Of a stretch of 64,000 bases of DNA, positions 33,695 through 44,576 are shown one piece after another. This DNA is from Maritalea mobilis (lineage in GTDB: Bacteria; Pseudomonadota; Alphaproteobacteria; Rhodobacterales; Rhodobacteraceae), in assembly GCF_019800885.1 (NCBI RefSeq), contig NZ_JAHVKE010000002.1:905401-969400 (forward strand). Reading direction: 5' to 3'. Positions within the stretch are counted from its first letter, which is position 1, and each line of letters starts with the position of its first letter. Under the pieces are notes generated by a model, which was not told where the DNA came from, did not search any database, and saw only the letters and a list, made by a program, of their open reading frames with translations. The position numbers and the translations under genes were made by a program.

Positions 33695-35842
33695 ATGGAA
33701 ACGATCCTGCTATTCGCGCCCCTGGTCGGCGCCCTGATCTGCGGCTTCACCTGGCGGATGATCGGCGAACAGGCGGCCTGCGTCACGGCGACGGCGCTGC
33801 TGTTTCTGTCCTGCGTGCTGAGCTGGGTGGTCTTCCTCGGCTTCGACGGCGAGACCACGACGCGCAGCCTGTTCACCTGGATCGAAAGCGGCAGCTTCTT
33901 TGCCGACTGGGGCATCCGGGTCGACCGCCTGACGACCATCATGCTGATCGTGGTGACGACGGTTTCGGCGCTCGTGCACCTGTATTCCTTCGGCTACATG
34001 GCCCATGACGACAACTTCAAGGAAGGCGAAAGCTACAAGCCGCGCTTCTTCGCCTACCTGTCGTTCTTCACCTTCACCATGCTGATGCTGGTGACCGCCG
34101 ACAACCTGCTGCAACTCTTCTTCGGCTGGGAAGGTGTGGGCGTCGCCTCCTACCTTCTGATCGGGTTCTATTACCGCAAACCGTCGGCAGGGGCCGCCGC
34201 GATGAAGGCCTTCATCGTCAACCGTGTGGGCGATTTCGGCTTCCTGCTGGGGATCTTCGCGATCTTCTGGATGGCGGATTCGATCCAGTTCGACGTGATC
34301 CTGCCCATGGGTGCGGAATTCGCCGAGATGACGATCAATTTCCTCGGGATGGAACTGGATGCGGCGAACACCATCGCCTTCCTGCTGTTCATCGGGGCGA
34401 TGGGCAAATCGGCGCAACTGCTGCTGCACACCTGGCTGCCGGACGCGATGGAAGGCCCGACGCCCGTGTCGGCCCTGATCCACGCGGCCACCATGGTGAC
34501 GGCGGGCGTGTTCCTTGTCTGCCGCATGTCGCCGATCATGGAATATGCGCCGGTCGCCACGAATTTCGTCGTGATCCTTGGCGCGATCACCGCCTTCTTC
34601 GCAGCGACGGTGGGCCTGGTTCAAAACGACATCAAGCGCGTCATCGCCTATTCGACCTGTTCACAGCTGGGCTACATGTTCGTGGCTGCTGGCGTCGGCG
34701 TCTACTCGGTCGCGATGTTCCACCTGCTGACGCATGCTTTCTTCAAGGCGATGCTATTCCTCGGGGCCGGTTCGGTCATCCACGGAATGCATCACGAGCA
34801 GGATATGCGGAACTACGGCGGGCTGCGGAAGAAGCTGCCCTACACGTTCTACGCGATGCTGATCGGCACATTGGCCATCACCGGTGTCGGCATCCCGCTG
34901 ACCGGGTGGATCGGCTTTGCCGGCTTCGCCTCCAAGGATGCGGTCATCGAAAGCGCCTTTGCCTTTGGCGGCGATATCGGCCAGTTCGCCTTCTGGTCGC
35001 TGGTCATCGCGGCGCTGTTCACCAGTTTCTACAGCTGGCGTCTGATGTTCCTGACGTTCTGGGGGGAGCCGCGCGGGAACAAGCACACCCATGACCACGC
35101 CCATGAAAGCCCCAAGGTCATGCTGATCCCGCTGGGGGTTCTGGCCATCGGGGCCGTGTTCTCGGGGATGGTCTGGTACAACTCCTTCTTCGGGCACACC
35201 AACGATGTCGCCCGGTTCTTCGGCGTGCCCTATGCCGAGGAGGGCGAGCATGGCGACGAGGCCCATGCCGAGGAAGACACGCACACCGCCGCCGACGAAG
35301 CCCATGGCGAGGACGCCGTCGCGATGGACGAGGCCCACGGGGCCGAGGGTGGCTATGGTGAGACGCATCACTACGTCTTCACCGGCGCACCGGGCGAGGG
35401 GGCGATCCACCACGCCCCGGACAACCATGTGCTCAATGACGCCCACGAAGTGCCGAAATGGGTCAAGGTCTCGCCCTTCGTCGCCATGCTGCTTGGCTTC
35501 GCGACGGCCTTCCTGTTCTACATCGTCAACCCGTCGCTGCCGCGCCGCCTGGCACAGAGCCAGCGCCCGCTCTACCAGTTCCTGCTGAACAAGTGGTATT
35601 TCGACGAGATCTACGACTTCCTCTTCGTCCGGCCCGCCCGCGCGCTTGGGCGCTTGTTGTGGAAGGGCGGGGACGGCAAGATCATCGATGGCGGCATCAA
35701 CGGGCTTGCGATGGGGGTCATCCCCTTCTTCACCCGGCTCGCGGGCCGCGCGCAGTCCGGTTACATCTTTCACTACGCCTTCGCGATGGTGATGGGGATC
35801 GTGGTGCTGGTCACCTGGGTCACCCTTTCGGTCGGAGGCTGA
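33695..35842 (+). CDS. nuoL: NADH-quinone oxidoreductase subunit L with His/acid-rich insert
   Basis: 715-aa antiporter-like proton-pumping subunit. [20 protein letters not shown], the long core [13 protein letters not shown] and [29 protein letters not shown] are intact. Between the core helices and the C-terminal lateral helix lies an extra soluble loop, residues about 463-590. It has runs such as HTHDHAHES and [20 protein letters not shown] and repeats of DEAHGE; nothing like it is needed in standard NuoL. It may bind metal or mediate contacts outside the membrane. Confidence 0.94.
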   Translation: METILLFAPLVGALICGFTWRMIGEQAACVTATALLFLSCVLSWVVFLGFDGETTTRSLFTWIESGSFFADWGIRVDRLTTIMLIVVTTVSALVHLYSFGYMAHDDNFKEGESYKPRFFAYLSFFTFTMLMLVTADNLLQLFFGWEGVGVASYLLIGFYYRKPSAGAAAMKAFIVNRVGDFGFLLGIFAIFWMADSIQFDVILPMGAEFAEMTINFLGMELDAANTIAFLLFIGAMGKSAQLLLHTWLPDAMEGPTPVSALIHAATMVTAGVFLVCRMSPIMEYAPVATNFVVILGAITAFFAATVGLVQNDIKRVIAYSTCSQLGYMFVAAGVGVYSVAMFHLLTHAFFKAMLFLGAGSVIHGMHHEQDMRNYGGLRKKLPYTFYAMLIGTLAITGVGIPLTGWIGFAGFASKDAVIESAFAFGGDIGQFAFWSLVIAALFTSFYSWRLMFLTFWGEPRGNKHTHDHAHESPKVMLIPLGVLAIGAVFSGMVWYNSFFGHTNDVARFFGVPYAEEGEHGDEAHAEEDTHTAADEAHGEDAVAMDEAHGAEGGYGETHHYVFTGAPGEGAIHHAPDNHVLNDAHEVPKWVKVSPFVAMLLGFATAFLFYIVNPSLPRRLAQSQRPLYQFLLNKWYFDEIYDFLFVRPARALGRLLWKGGDGKIIDGGINGLAMGVIPFFTRLAGRAQSGYIFHYAFAMVMGIVVLVTWVTLSVGG

Positions 35843-35852
35843 GGTCGGATCC

Positions 35853-37397
35853 ATGGACAATCTTCTCTCCATCGTCACCTTCCTCCCGCTCGTCGCGGCG
35901 CTGATCCTTGCCGTGTTCCTGCGCGGAGAGGACGAGGCCGCGCAGTTGAACGCCAAGCGCCTGGCGCTGGCCGCGACCACGGCGACCTTCATCACCTCGA
36001 TCTTCATCCTGGTGCAGTTCGATGCTTCGAACACCGGCTTCCAACTGGTCGAGGAAACCGAGTGGATGTTCGGCCTGACCTACAAGGTCGGGGTCGATGG
36101 CATCTCGGTCCTGTTCGTGATGCTGACGACCTTCCTGATGCCGCTGACCATCGCGGCCTGCTGGGGCGTGACGCATCGCGTGAAGGAATACATGATCTCC
36201 ATGCTGGTGCTCGAAACGCTGATGCTCGGCGTGTTCGTGGCACTGGACCTTGTGCTGTTCTACCTGTTCTTCGAGGCCGGCCTGATCCCCATGTTCCTGA
36301 TCATCGGGATCTGGGGCGGCAAGGACCGCATCTACGCGGCCTTCAAGTTCTTCCTCTACACCTTCCTCGGCTCGGTCCTGATGCTGGTCGCGATGATCGC
36401 GATGTATGTGGATGCGGGCACGACCGATATCCCGAGCTTGCTGAACCACCAGTTCAACGCGGGCCCGATCACGGTGATGGGCTGGCAGGTGGCCGGCGGT
36501 GTGCAGACACTGCTTTGGGTGGCCTTCTTCGCCAGCTTCGCGGTCAAGATGCCGATGTGGCCGGTGCACACCTGGTTGCCGGACGCCCACGTGCAGGCGC
36601 CGACGGCGGGCTCGGTCGTGCTGGCCGCGATCCTGCTGAAGATGGGGGGCTATGGCTTCCTGCGCTTCAGCCTGCCGATGTTCCCCGTCGCCTCGGACCT
36701 GATGGCGCCCTTCGTTCTGTGGCTGTCGGTCATCGCCATCGTCTACACCTCGCTTGTCGCGATGGTGCAGGAGGACATGAAGAAGCTGATCGCCTATTCG
36801 TCGGTCGCCCATATGGGCTATGTCACGATGGGGATCTTCGCGGCCAACCAGCAGGGCGTGGACGGCGCGATCTTCCAGATGATCAGCCACGGTTTCGTTT
36901 CGGGTGCGCTGTTCCTGTGCGTCGGCGTGATCTACGACCGGATGCACACGCGCGAGATCGACGCCTATGGCGGGCTTGCCGTGCGGATGCCGGCCTATGC
37001 GCTGATCTTCATGCTCTTCACCATGGCCAATGTCGGCCTGCCGGGCACCTCGGGCTTCGTCGGTGAATTCCTGACGCTGATGGGTGTGTTCCAGGTCAAC
37101 ACCTGGGTGGGCCTGATCGCCACGACCGGCGTGATCCTGTCGGCAGCCTATGCGCTCTGGCTCTATCGCCGGGTGGTCTTTGGCGACCTGATCAAGGAAA
37201 GCCTGAAGTCGATCACCGACATGACCCGCCGGGAGAAGGCGATCTTTGCGCCGCTCGTGGTCATGACGCTCCTGCTCGGCGTGTATCCCAGCCTTGTCAC
37301 CGACATCATCGGACCGTCGGTCGAGGCGCTCCTGACGCAATACGACATCGCGGTGGCCAACCACGTCCCCGGCACGCATGTCGCCGCCAACCACTGA
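35853..37397 (+). CDS. nuoM: NADH-quinone oxidoreductase subunit M
   Basis: 514-aa antiporter-like subunit. [41 protein letters not shown] with the conserved Glu, and [20 protein letters not shown] are canonical. [20 protein letters not shown] contains the conserved Lys/His environment. Ten bp after nuoL; complete. Confidence 0.95.
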   Translation: MDNLLSIVTFLPLVAALILAVFLRGEDEAAQLNAKRLALAATTATFITSIFILVQFDASNTGFQLVEETEWMFGLTYKVGVDGISVLFVMLTTFLMPLTIAACWGVTHRVKEYMISMLVLETLMLGVFVALDLVLFYLFFEAGLIPMFLIIGIWGGKDRIYAAFKFFLYTFLGSVLMLVAMIAMYVDAGTTDIPSLLNHQFNAGPITVMGWQVAGGVQTLLWVAFFASFAVKMPMWPVHTWLPDAHVQAPTAGSVVLAAILLKMGGYGFLRFSLPMFPVASDLMAPFVLWLSVIAIVYTSLVAMVQEDMKKLIAYSSVAHMGYVTMGIFAANQQGVDGAIFQMISHGFVSGALFLCVGVIYDRMHTREIDAYGGLAVRMPAYALIFMLFTMANVGLPGTSGFVGEFLTLMGVFQVNTWVGLIATTGVILSAAYALWLYRRVVFGDLIKESLKSITDMTRREKAIFAPLVVMTLLLGVYPSLVTDIIGPSVEALLTQYDIAVANHVPGTHVAANH

Positions 37398-37406
37398 GGT
37401 GATCCG

Positions 37407-38855
37407 ATGATCGGTGCCGATCTCTCCATCCTGATCCCCGAAATCGTCCTGTCGCTTTACGCGATGGGGGCCATGATGCTGGCGGTCTACACGTCGAAGG
37501 ACGCGATGGCACCGGCCCTGACCTGGGCCACGGCGCTGGTCCTGGCGATCATGGGCTTCTACATCGCCGTGACCGGGGGCGGGGAGAACCCGGCCTTCGA
37601 CGGCATGTTCGTCGATGACGCCTTCTCTCGCTTTGCCAAGGTCACGATCCTGTTCGCCGCGGCAGCCGTGCTGCTGATTGGCCTCGACTACATGGTCAAA
37701 CACGACCTGCTGCGTTTCGAATACCCGATCCTGATGGTTCTGGCCGTCGTGGGCATGATGGTGATGGTCTCGGCGGGCGACCTGATCACGCTTTACATGG
37801 GGCTCGAGCTGCAATCGCTGGCCCTTTACGTGGTGGCCGCCGTGCGCCGCGACAGCGTGCGGTCGACCGAAGCGGGCCTGAAGTATTTCGTCCTAGGCGC
37901 GCTGTCCTCGGGCCTGTTCCTGTATGGCGCATCGCTCACCTATGGCTACGCGGGCACCACGGCCTTCGAGGGCATCATTGCAGCGGCATCGGGCGACGAC
38001 ATCTCGCTTGGGCTTCTGTTCGGTCTGGTCTTCGTGATCTCGGCGCTGGCCTTCAAGGTGTCGGCCGCCCCGTTCCACATGTGGACGCCGGACGTGTACG
38101 AAGGCTCCCCCACGGCGATCACGGCGCTGTTCTCGACCGCGCCGAAGGTGGCGGCCATGGCGCTCTTTGCCCGCGTCGTGCATGACGCCTTCGGTGGGGT
38201 GGTCGATCAATGGCAGCAGATCGTGGCCTTCCTTGCCGTGCTGTCGATGTTCCTGGGCGCCATCGCCGCCATCGGGCAGACGGATATCAAGCGCCTGATG
38301 GCCTACTCCTCGATCTCGCACATGGGCTTTGCATTGATGGGCCTTGCGGCCGGCACTGCGCAGGGTGTCGAGGCGATGCTGATCTACATGGCGATCTACG
38401 TGACCATGAACATGGGCACCTTCGCTTTCATCATGACGATGGGCAAGGACGGGCGCTCGGTGACGCAAATCAGTGCGCTGTCGAGTTTCGCCAGCCGCGA
38501 ACCGGCCAAGGCGCTGGCGCTTCTGGTCTTGATGTTCAGCCTTGCAGGCGTGCCGCCGCTGGTCGGGTTCTTCGGCAAATACGCCGTGCTTCTGGCCGCG
38601 ATCGAGGCCGACATGGCGTGGCTTGCGATTGCCGGTGTGATCGCGTCGGTGATCGGCGCCTATTACTACCTGCGGATCGTCTACCTGATGTATTTCGGCG
38701 AAACCCGCGAGGATATCGACGGCAAGATGAGCCTCGTTCCCTATGTCGCGCTCGTCGCGTGCGCGGCCATCATCGGGCTGGCTTGGCTTCCGGGGATCAA
38801 CCTGTTCGGTCTGGAAGCCAGCGCAGCGCAGGCTGCCGAAATCCTGCTGCGCTGA
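37407..38855 (+). CDS. nuoN: NADH-quinone oxidoreductase subunit N
   Basis: 482-aa antiporter-like subunit. Conserved [18 protein letters not shown], the long [20 protein letters not shown] and [20 protein letters not shown]. Its stop codon is immediately followed by the birA start codon, so birA, coaX and rnj are likely co-transcribed with the nuo genes. Confidence 0.95.
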   Translation: MIGADLSILIPEIVLSLYAMGAMMLAVYTSKDAMAPALTWATALVLAIMGFYIAVTGGGENPAFDGMFVDDAFSRFAKVTILFAAAAVLLIGLDYMVKHDLLRFEYPILMVLAVVGMMVMVSAGDLITLYMGLELQSLALYVVAAVRRDSVRSTEAGLKYFVLGALSSGLFLYGASLTYGYAGTTAFEGIIAAASGDDISLGLLFGLVFVISALAFKVSAAPFHMWTPDVYEGSPTAITALFSTAPKVAAMALFARVVHDAFGGVVDQWQQIVAFLAVLSMFLGAIAAIGQTDIKRLMAYSSISHMGFALMGLAAGTAQGVEAMLIYMAIYVTMNMGTFAFIMTMGKDGRSVTQISALSSFASREPAKALALLVLMFSLAGVPPLVGFFGKYAVLLAAIEADMAWLAIAGVIASVIGAYYYLRIVYLMYFGETREDIDGKMSLVPYVALVACAAIIGLAWLPGINLFGLEASAAQAAEILLR

Positions 38856-39611
38856 ATGACCTTGGCCTGGCCCGAAGGCGTCGGGCGCCATGTCCTGCCC
38901 AGCACCGACAGCACCATGGCCGAGGCCGCCCGGCGCGCGCCCTCGGCGCTTGGCCCCGAATGGGTGCTTGCGTTTGAACAGACTGCAGGGCGCGGTCGCC
39001 GGGGCCGGGCGTGGTCCATGCCCGCGGGCAATTTCGCCGCGTCGCTGATCCTGCATCCCAAGGAACCGCCGCAACAGGTGGCCCTGCGCAGTTTCGTGGC
39101 GGCTCTGGCCTTGCATGATGCACTGGTCGCGCTTGGGGTGCCCGCAACTGATCTGGCGCTGAAATGGCCGAACGACGTGCTGCTCAAAGGCGGCAAGCTG
39201 GCGGGCATCCTGCTGGAAAGCCTGGGCGATGGGCGCGGGGGGCTGGCGCATCTGGTGATCGGGATCGGCGTGAACCTGGCCGCCGCACCCGAGCCATCGG
39301 CGCTGGAAGCGACGGCTGTTGCACCGGTCAGCCTTGCCGCCGATGCCGGGGTGCAGGTCGGCCCCGAGGACGTCCTGAACGCCCTGGCGCCGGCTTATGC
39401 CGATCTGGAGGCGCAGTTCACGACCTACGGCTTCGCGCCGATCCGCAATGCGTGGCTCTCGAAGGCCGCGCGTTTGGGCGAGGTCATAACTGCGCGGCTG
39501 CCGACCGACGAGATCACCGGCACCTTCACCGACGTGGACATGGACGGCAATCTCGTGTTGGAAACGCTGAAAGGCCGGCGGACCATCGCGGCGGCGGACA
39601 TCTTTTTCTGA
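38856..39611 (+). CDS. birA: Biotin-[acetyl-CoA-carboxylase] ligase
   Basis: 251-aa biotin protein ligase without the N-terminal DNA-binding domain of E. coli BirA, so probably not a repressor. Catalytic loop FEQTAGRGRRGRAWSMPAGN binds biotinyl-AMP; LKWPNDVLLKGGKLAGILLE is the lysine-containing motif. It should biotinylate carrier proteins such as acetyl-CoA carboxylase and the methylcrotonyl-CoA carboxylase encoded at 9217-11163. Start codon abuts the nuoN stop. Confidence 0.92.
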   Translation: MTLAWPEGVGRHVLPSTDSTMAEAARRAPSALGPEWVLAFEQTAGRGRRGRAWSMPAGNFAASLILHPKEPPQQVALRSFVAALALHDALVALGVPATDLALKWPNDVLLKGGKLAGILLESLGDGRGGLAHLVIGIGVNLAAAPEPSALEATAVAPVSLAADAGVQVGPEDVLNALAPAYADLEAQFTTYGFAPIRNAWLSKAARLGEVITARLPTDEITGTFTDVDMDGNLVLETLKGRRTIAAADIFF

Positions 39612-39635
39612 CCCGGGCAACGGAGGGCGCGGCCC

Positions 39636-40415
39636 ATGCTTCTGTGCATCGATTGCGGCAACACCAATACCGTCTTCTCCGTCTGGGACGGCGAGCGGTT
39701 CCTGTGCACGCTGCGCACCGCGACAGACCATCAGCGGACAGCCGACCAGTATTACGTCTGGTTCTCGACCCTGATGGAGCACAACAAGCTCGATATCGAC
39801 ATCACCGAAGTCATCCTGTCTTCGACCGTGCCGCGTGTCGTGTTCAACCTGCGCGTTCTCTGCGACCGCTATTTCGATACGCGCCCGCTGGTCGTCGGCA
39901 AGCCGGACTGCCTGTTGCCGCACCCCCCGCGCGTGGACGAGGGCACGCAGGTGGGTCCTGACCGTCTGGTCAACACCGCCGGGGCCTACGACCGCCATGG
40001 CGGAGACCTGATCGTGGTCGATTTCGGCACCGCCACCACCTTCGACGTGGTCGACCATGACGGGGCCTATATCGGTGGCGTGATCGCGCCGGGCGTGAAC
40101 CTCAGCCTCGAAGCGCTGCACCATGCCGCCGCCGCCCTGCCGCATGTGGACGTGACGAAACCGCAGCGTGTCGTCGGCACGAACACCGTGGCCTGCATGC
40201 AATCGGGCGTGTTCTGGGGCTATGTCGGGCTGGTGCGCGGCATTTGCGACCGCATCCGCGAAGAGGTGGAGCGCCCCATGCGCATCGTCGGCACCGGGGG
40301 GCTGGCCTCGTTGTTCTCGCAGGGCGATGTGCTATTTGACGATATCGAAGATGACCTGACCATGCATGGCCTGACGGTCATCCATCAATACAACAAGGAT
40401 CACGCGCAGAAATGA
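39636..40415 (+). CDS. coaX: Type III pantothenate kinase
   Basis: 259-aa kinase that phosphorylates pantothenate in the first committed step of CoA synthesis. Phosphate-binding LCIDCGNTNTVFSVWDGERF, GPDRLVNTAGAYDRHGGDLI and DFGTATTFDVVDHDGAYIGG are the family motifs. Cytosolic. Overlaps the next gene by ATGA. Confidence 0.94.
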   Translation: MLLCIDCGNTNTVFSVWDGERFLCTLRTATDHQRTADQYYVWFSTLMEHNKLDIDITEVILSSTVPRVVFNLRVLCDRYFDTRPLVVGKPDCLLPHPPRVDEGTQVGPDRLVNTAGAYDRHGGDLIVVDFGTATTFDVVDHDGAYIGGVIAPGVNLSLEALHHAAAALPHVDVTKPQRVVGTNTVACMQSGVFWGYVGLVRGICDRIREEVERPMRIVGTGGLASLFSQGDVLFDDIEDDLTMHGLTVIHQYNKDHAQK

Positions 40416-42088
40416 CCGATCGCAACAGGCTGATCTACCTCCCCCTCGGCGGCGCGGGGGAGATCGGGATGAATTGCTACGTCTACGGCTACGGGCCGCA
40501 GGGCGCAGAACGCTTGATCGTCGTCGATACGGGCGTGGCCTTTCCCGACATGGACGGACAGCCCGGTGTGGACCTGATCCTGCCCGATATCGACTGGCTG
40601 GCAGAACGTGCCGACCGGATCGAGGGGATCTTCATCACCCACGCTCACGAAGATCATGTCGGCGCGCTGGGGCATCTGTGGGGCCGTCTGCGCGCGCCGG
40701 TCTACGCGCGGAAATTCACTGCCATTCACGCCATGCGCAAGATGGAAGAGGCCGGCCACGACCCGTTGCAGGTGCATGTCACCGGCCCCTATCCCGCCGT
40801 GATCGAGGCCGGGCCGTTCAAGGTGCAGTTCGCGCCGGTCAGCCACTCGATCCCCGAAGCCTCGGCGCTGGTGATCGACACGCCCGAGGGGCGCGTGGTG
40901 CATTCGGGCGATTTCAAGATCGACCGCGACCCGGTGGTGGGCGAGCCCTACGACCCCGAGATGTGGGGCCAGATCGCCGCCGACGGTGTGCGCGCCTTCA
41001 TCTGCGATTCGACCAACGTGTTTTCGCGTCATCCCGGTCGCTCGGAAAGCCAGTTGCCCGAACCGATCGGTGAGTTGGTGGCGAATGCCAAGGGCATGGT
41101 CGTGGCCACGACCTTTGCCTCGAACATCGCGCGGCTGAAGACGCTGGCCGATGCGGGCACGGCGAACGGGCGCACGATCTGTCTGCTGGGGCGCGCCATG
41201 AAGCGCATGGTCGCCGCCGGGGTCGAGTCGGGCGTCCTGACGGGCTTTCCCGCGACGGTCGGCCCCGAGGAAGCCAGCGAGATCCCGCGCGAGAACCTGA
41301 TGCTGATCGTGACCGGGAGCCAGGGCGAGCGGCGCGCAGCCTCGGCCGCCCTGTCGCGCGGCAGCTACCTTGGGTTGGAACTCAAGGAAGGCGACACGTT
41401 CCTGTTCTCCTCCAAGACCATCCCAGGCAACGAGGTGGGCGTGGCCCGCATCCAGAATGCGCTCGCCGAAAAGGGCGTCGAGATCGTGGATGAAAGCGCG
41501 GGCTTCTACCATGTCTCGGGCCATGCGAACCGGCCCGACCTGGAGGCGATGCACGACATCCTGCGGCCGCAAATCCTGATCCCGAACCATGGCGAATTCC
41601 GGCATCTGCGCGAACATGCCCGGCTGGCCCTGTCGAAGGGGATGCAGGGTGTCGTCGCGGCCAACGGATCAATGGTGGAACTGTCGGGCAACGCCCCCCA
41701 GATCGTCGAGTATCACGAGGTCGGGCGAACCTATCTCGATGGCTCGGCCTTTGTCGGGGCGTTTGACGGTGTCATCCGTGATCGGATGAAGCTGGCGCTG
41801 AACGGCGTGGTCTTCGTCGCCCTGATTGTGGATGAGGATGACGAGATCCTCGAAGATTGCTGGGTCGCGTTGCGCGGCTTGCCCGAGGTCGGAAACACCG
41901 GGGCGGATCTGGCGGAGATGATCGAGGAGGACCTTGCGGCGCTCTTGCCCCGGCTCGACGCGAAGACCGTCGACGATGACGACAAGCTGGAAGAGGCGGT
42001 CAAGCGCGTCGTGCGCCAGGTCTGCATGAGCGAGATCGGTAAAAAGCCGGAGGTAACCGTTTTGACCAGCCGACTGATGGCCGGTTAA
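40412..42088 (+). CDS. rnj: Ribonuclease J
   Basis: 558-aa metallo-beta-lactamase/beta-CASP nuclease for RNA processing and decay. The zinc motif is ITHAHEDHVGALGHLW; the beta-CASP region has PVSHSIPEASALVIDTPEG and HSGDFKIDRDPVVG; the C-terminal catalytic His segment is FYHVSGHANRPDLEAM and HGEFRHLREHARLA. Complete at the family's usual length. Followed by a 19-bp bidirectional terminator. Confidence 0.94.
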   Translation: MTDRNRLIYLPLGGAGEIGMNCYVYGYGPQGAERLIVVDTGVAFPDMDGQPGVDLILPDIDWLAERADRIEGIFITHAHEDHVGALGHLWGRLRAPVYARKFTAIHAMRKMEEAGHDPLQVHVTGPYPAVIEAGPFKVQFAPVSHSIPEASALVIDTPEGRVVHSGDFKIDRDPVVGEPYDPEMWGQIAADGVRAFICDSTNVFSRHPGRSESQLPEPIGELVANAKGMVVATTFASNIARLKTLADAGTANGRTICLLGRAMKRMVAAGVESGVLTGFPATVGPEEASEIPRENLMLIVTGSQGERRAASAALSRGSYLGLELKEGDTFLFSSKTIPGNEVGVARIQNALAEKGVEIVDESAGFYHVSGHANRPDLEAMHDILRPQILIPNHGEFRHLREHARLALSKGMQGVVAANGSMVELSGNAPQIVEYHEVGRTYLDGSAFVGAFDGVIRDRMKLALNGVVFVALIVDEDDEILEDCWVALRGLPEVGNTGADLAEMIEEDLAALLPRLDAKTVDDDDKLEEAVKRVVRQVCMSEIGKKPEVTVLTSRLMAG

Positions 42089-42103
42089 GCAGGCCACCCA
42101 AGG

Positions 42104-42148
42104 CGAAAAGAAAACGGCGGCCTCGCTCGGGCCGCCGTTTTCTTTTCG
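42104..42148. terminator. Bidirectional rho-independent terminator
   Basis: Perfect 19-bp stem, CGAAAAGAAAACGGCGGCC (42104-42122) paired with GGCCGCCGTTTTCTTTTCG (42130-42148), loop TCGCTCG. A-rich on one side and T-rich on the other, it can terminate rnj (plus) and the helicase gene (minus), which converge here. Confidence 0.92.
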
Positions 42149-42166
42149 AGGATTGGTCTTGGCGTC

Positions 42167-43852
42167 TCAGGCCGCGTCTTCGTTCGACCCGTCAGCGTCG
42201 TCTGTCGGGGCGGTCTGCTCACCGGCTTCCTGCTCGGTGTCGGAGGCGGTTTTTGCCTCGTCCGATTGCGCCTCGACCGGGTCTGCCTTCTTGCGGCGGC
42301 GGCGCTTCGGTTTCGGGGCTTCCGCCTCGGCTTCCGGCGTCTCGGATGCGCTGTCTTCGTCCACGTCGGTTTCCGGCTCATCCTCGCGGGCCGGGCCGCC
42401 GCGCCGTTCGTCAAAGCTCAGCGCGATGAAATCCGGCATGTGATCGCCCATTCCGACGACCGTATTGCCGCGCCCGCCGCCCGAGGGCGCGCGGCCACGC
42501 CCGCCACGGCTGCGACCGCGCCCTTGCCCGTCATTGGTCGGCGCGTCAGTCTCCTGCGCCTCGGGGGTCGCGGTTGCCGGCGTCGCCTGATCGTCATCCG
42601 TGGATTTCGACCGGCGCGACCGGCTGCGGCGCTTGGGTTTGTCGTCTTCGGCGCCGGTGTCCCGATCATCGGATTTCGGACGGCGCGACGAGGTATCTTC
42701 CGGCGTCCAGGGCAGCTCGGCCCGCGGGATCGTCATTTCCGCCAGCGATTCGATGGCTGTGAGGTATTTTTCGTCCGACGGCACGGCCAGCGTGATCGCC
42801 ACGCCCTTCAGGCCAGCGCGACCCGTCCGCCCGATGCGGTGGATGTAATCCTCGGCATGGCTGGGCACGTCGTAATTCACCACGTGGCTAACCGCCGGGA
42901 TATCGAGGCCGCGCGCGGCCACGTCCGAGGCGACGAGGAATTGGATCGTCCCCTCACGGAACCCGTCCAGCGTGCGCATCCGGTGCGACTGGTCCAGATC
43001 GCCATGGATCGGCTCGGCATTCATGCCATGCTTTTTCAGCGACTTGGCGACGATATCCACATCGACCTTGCGGTTGCAGAAGATGATCGCGTTCTTGCAG
43101 GCCTCGCCCTCGGCCTTGATGGCGGCGCGCAGCATCTCGCGTTTTTGCTTGGCGGCCATGTCACGGCGGGTCGGTTTGAACTCCAGCAGGCGCTGCTCGA
43201 TCGTGTCCGAGGTGGTGGCCTGACGCGCTACTTCGACCCGGGCGGGGTTCGACAGGAAGGTGTTGGTGATCCGCTCAATCTCGGGCGCCATGGTGGCCGA
43301 GAAGAACAGCGTCTGGCGGGTGAAGGGCACAAGGCCGAAGATCCGCTCGATATCGGGGATGAAGCCCATGTCGAGCATGCGGTCGGCCTCGTCCACCACC
43401 ATGATCTGCACGCCGGTCAGCAGGAGCTTGCCGCGCTCGAAATGATCCAGCAGGCGGCCGGGCGTCGCGATCAGAACGTCCACGCCCTTGTCGATCAGCG
43501 CATCCTGTTCCTTGAAGCTGACGCCGCCGATCAGAAGCGCCTTGGTCAGTTTCACGTGCTTGGCATAGGTGTCGAAGTTTTCGGCGACCTGCGCGGCCAG
43601 TTCCCGCGTGGGGCAAAGCACAAGGCTGCGCGGCATTCGGGCGCGGGCGCGGCCACGGGCCAGCATGCAGATCATCGGCAGGGTGAAACTGGCGGTCTTG
43701 CCGGTGCCGGTCTGCGCGATCCCGAGAACGTCGCGCCCTTCCAGCGCGGCGGGGATGGCCCCTTCCTGGATCGGGGTGGGCTTTTCATAGCCCGCCTCTT
43801 CAACGGCCTTGAGTACTTTGGGATTCAGATTGAGGTCGGAAAACGTTGTCAT
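42167..43852 (-). CDS. DEAD-box ATP-dependent RNA helicase
   Basis: 561 aa, starting [20 protein letters not shown]. Motifs in order: Q motif [32 protein letters not shown], and [12 protein letters not shown]. Residues beyond about 370 form a low-complexity tail with basic, RG-rich patches ([29 protein letters not shown]) and an acidic end containing [11 protein letters not shown]. Tails of this kind bind RNA or partners in RhlE-type helicases. The start is ATG 43852; an earlier codon only adds a short extension. Confidence 0.92.
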   Translation of the reverse strand: MTTFSDLNLNPKVLKAVEEAGYEKPTPIQEGAIPAALEGRDVLGIAQTGTGKTASFTLPMICMLARGRARARMPRSLVLCPTRELAAQVAENFDTYAKHVKLTKALLIGGVSFKEQDALIDKGVDVLIATPGRLLDHFERGKLLLTGVQIMVVDEADRMLDMGFIPDIERIFGLVPFTRQTLFFSATMAPEIERITNTFLSNPARVEVARQATTSDTIEQRLLEFKPTRRDMAAKQKREMLRAAIKAEGEACKNAIIFCNRKVDVDIVAKSLKKHGMNAEPIHGDLDQSHRMRTLDGFREGTIQFLVASDVAARGLDIPAVSHVVNYDVPSHAEDYIHRIGRTGRAGLKGVAITLAVPSDEKYLTAIESLAEMTIPRAELPWTPEDTSSRRPKSDDRDTGAEDDKPKRRSRSRRSKSTDDDQATPATATPEAQETDAPTNDGQGRGRSRGGRGRAPSGGGRGNTVVGMGDHMPDFIALSFDERRGGPAREDEPETDVDEDSASETPEAEAEAPKPKRRRRKKADPVEAQSDEAKTASDTEQEAGEQTAPTDDADGSNEDAA

Positions 43853-44005
43853 ATGCGTCCAATCATGCCGGGCGGTTCCGCGGCGTGGAAAACTGGAGCG
43901 CATGATATCCTGTCGCGCTCCGCGGCGAAGAACCCTGCGCGGACCGCAGGGAGTGGGCGCGACATAGGCGAAAACCGGGGCGCAGTCAAATTTATGAAGT
44001 TCGGG

Positions 44006-44527
44006 TCAGTCGGGAGGGGTATCCTCCAACAGGCCGGTGGCGCTCGCGCGCCCGTACGCCTCGGAAAAAAGGGATGCTGGCACAACGAGGTCGATGGCCC
44101 CGGATCGCCCGGTCAGCCGTGCCGTCAGTCCGGTTCTGGAGAAATGGCGCAGCATGTCGGGGCTGAGCGCGATCAGCCCCACCGGCCGATCCCGGCAATG
44201 GCCATGGCTGCAGGTCTGGCCAGTCATGCGCCGGAACGGGAGCTCGATGCCGCCCGCGAAGGCTTGCGAATATCGCAGGTAGTGGACGCCATCGCGGCGC
44301 TGCTGGATGACGAGCGCGATGTGGCGTTCACCCCCGCGGGTCGCGAAGATGATATGCCCCATCAGCACGTGATGTGCATCGCGCGAGATCATGGTCTGCT
44401 CGGTGAAAACGCCGGTGAGGCCCGTTTGCGGGGCATGCAGCGCGCCACCTCCCTCCGCCAAGGCCATGTCTGGCAGAGGGAGGGATAAAAGCGAAACAAC
44501 TACGAACAAGCAGCCCAGTTTGGCCAT
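44006..44527 (-). CDS. Secreted hypothetical protein
   Basis: 173 aa with an N-terminal signal peptide (MAKLGCLFVVVSLLSLPLPDMALA). The mature part has VFTEQTMISRDAHHVLMGHI, QRRDGVHYLRYSQAFAGGIE and a pair CSHGHC about 95-105 residues in. I do not recognise a family. The start at ATG 44527 is preferred to a TTG at 44533. A TTAA-N7-TAAA element lies just upstream (44550-44564). Downstream neighbours on the same strand are the helicase and the next gene is ExoD. Confidence 0.6.
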   Translation of the reverse strand: MAKLGCLFVVVSLLSLPLPDMALAEGGGALHAPQTGLTGVFTEQTMISRDAHHVLMGHIIFATRGGERHIALVIQQRRDGVHYLRYSQAFAGGIELPFRRMTGQTCSHGHCRDRPVGLIALSPDMLRHFSRTGLTARLTGRSGAIDLVVPASLFSEAYGRASATGLLEDTPPD

Positions 44528-44549
44528 GCGCAATGGTCGTGGGCAAAGG

Positions 44550-44564
44550 TTAAGATTTCGTAAA
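44550..44564. promoter_or_regulatory. CtrA-like TTAA-N7-TAAA site
   Basis: TTAA (44550-44553), GATTTCG, TAAA (44561-44564): one mismatch to TTAA-N7-TTAA. It is 23 bp upstream of the secreted protein's ATG (minus strand). The flanking GGTTAAGAT also occurs at 5424-5432. Weak evidence on its own. Confidence 0.2.
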
Positions 44565-44576
44565 GATCGAGGGCTT

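Noticed and set aside
35820..37814. Minus-strand frame opposite nuoM with many His, Asp and Arg
   Set aside because: The opposite strand encodes complete NuoM and NuoN; the charged composition is the expected antisense of hydrophobic codons.
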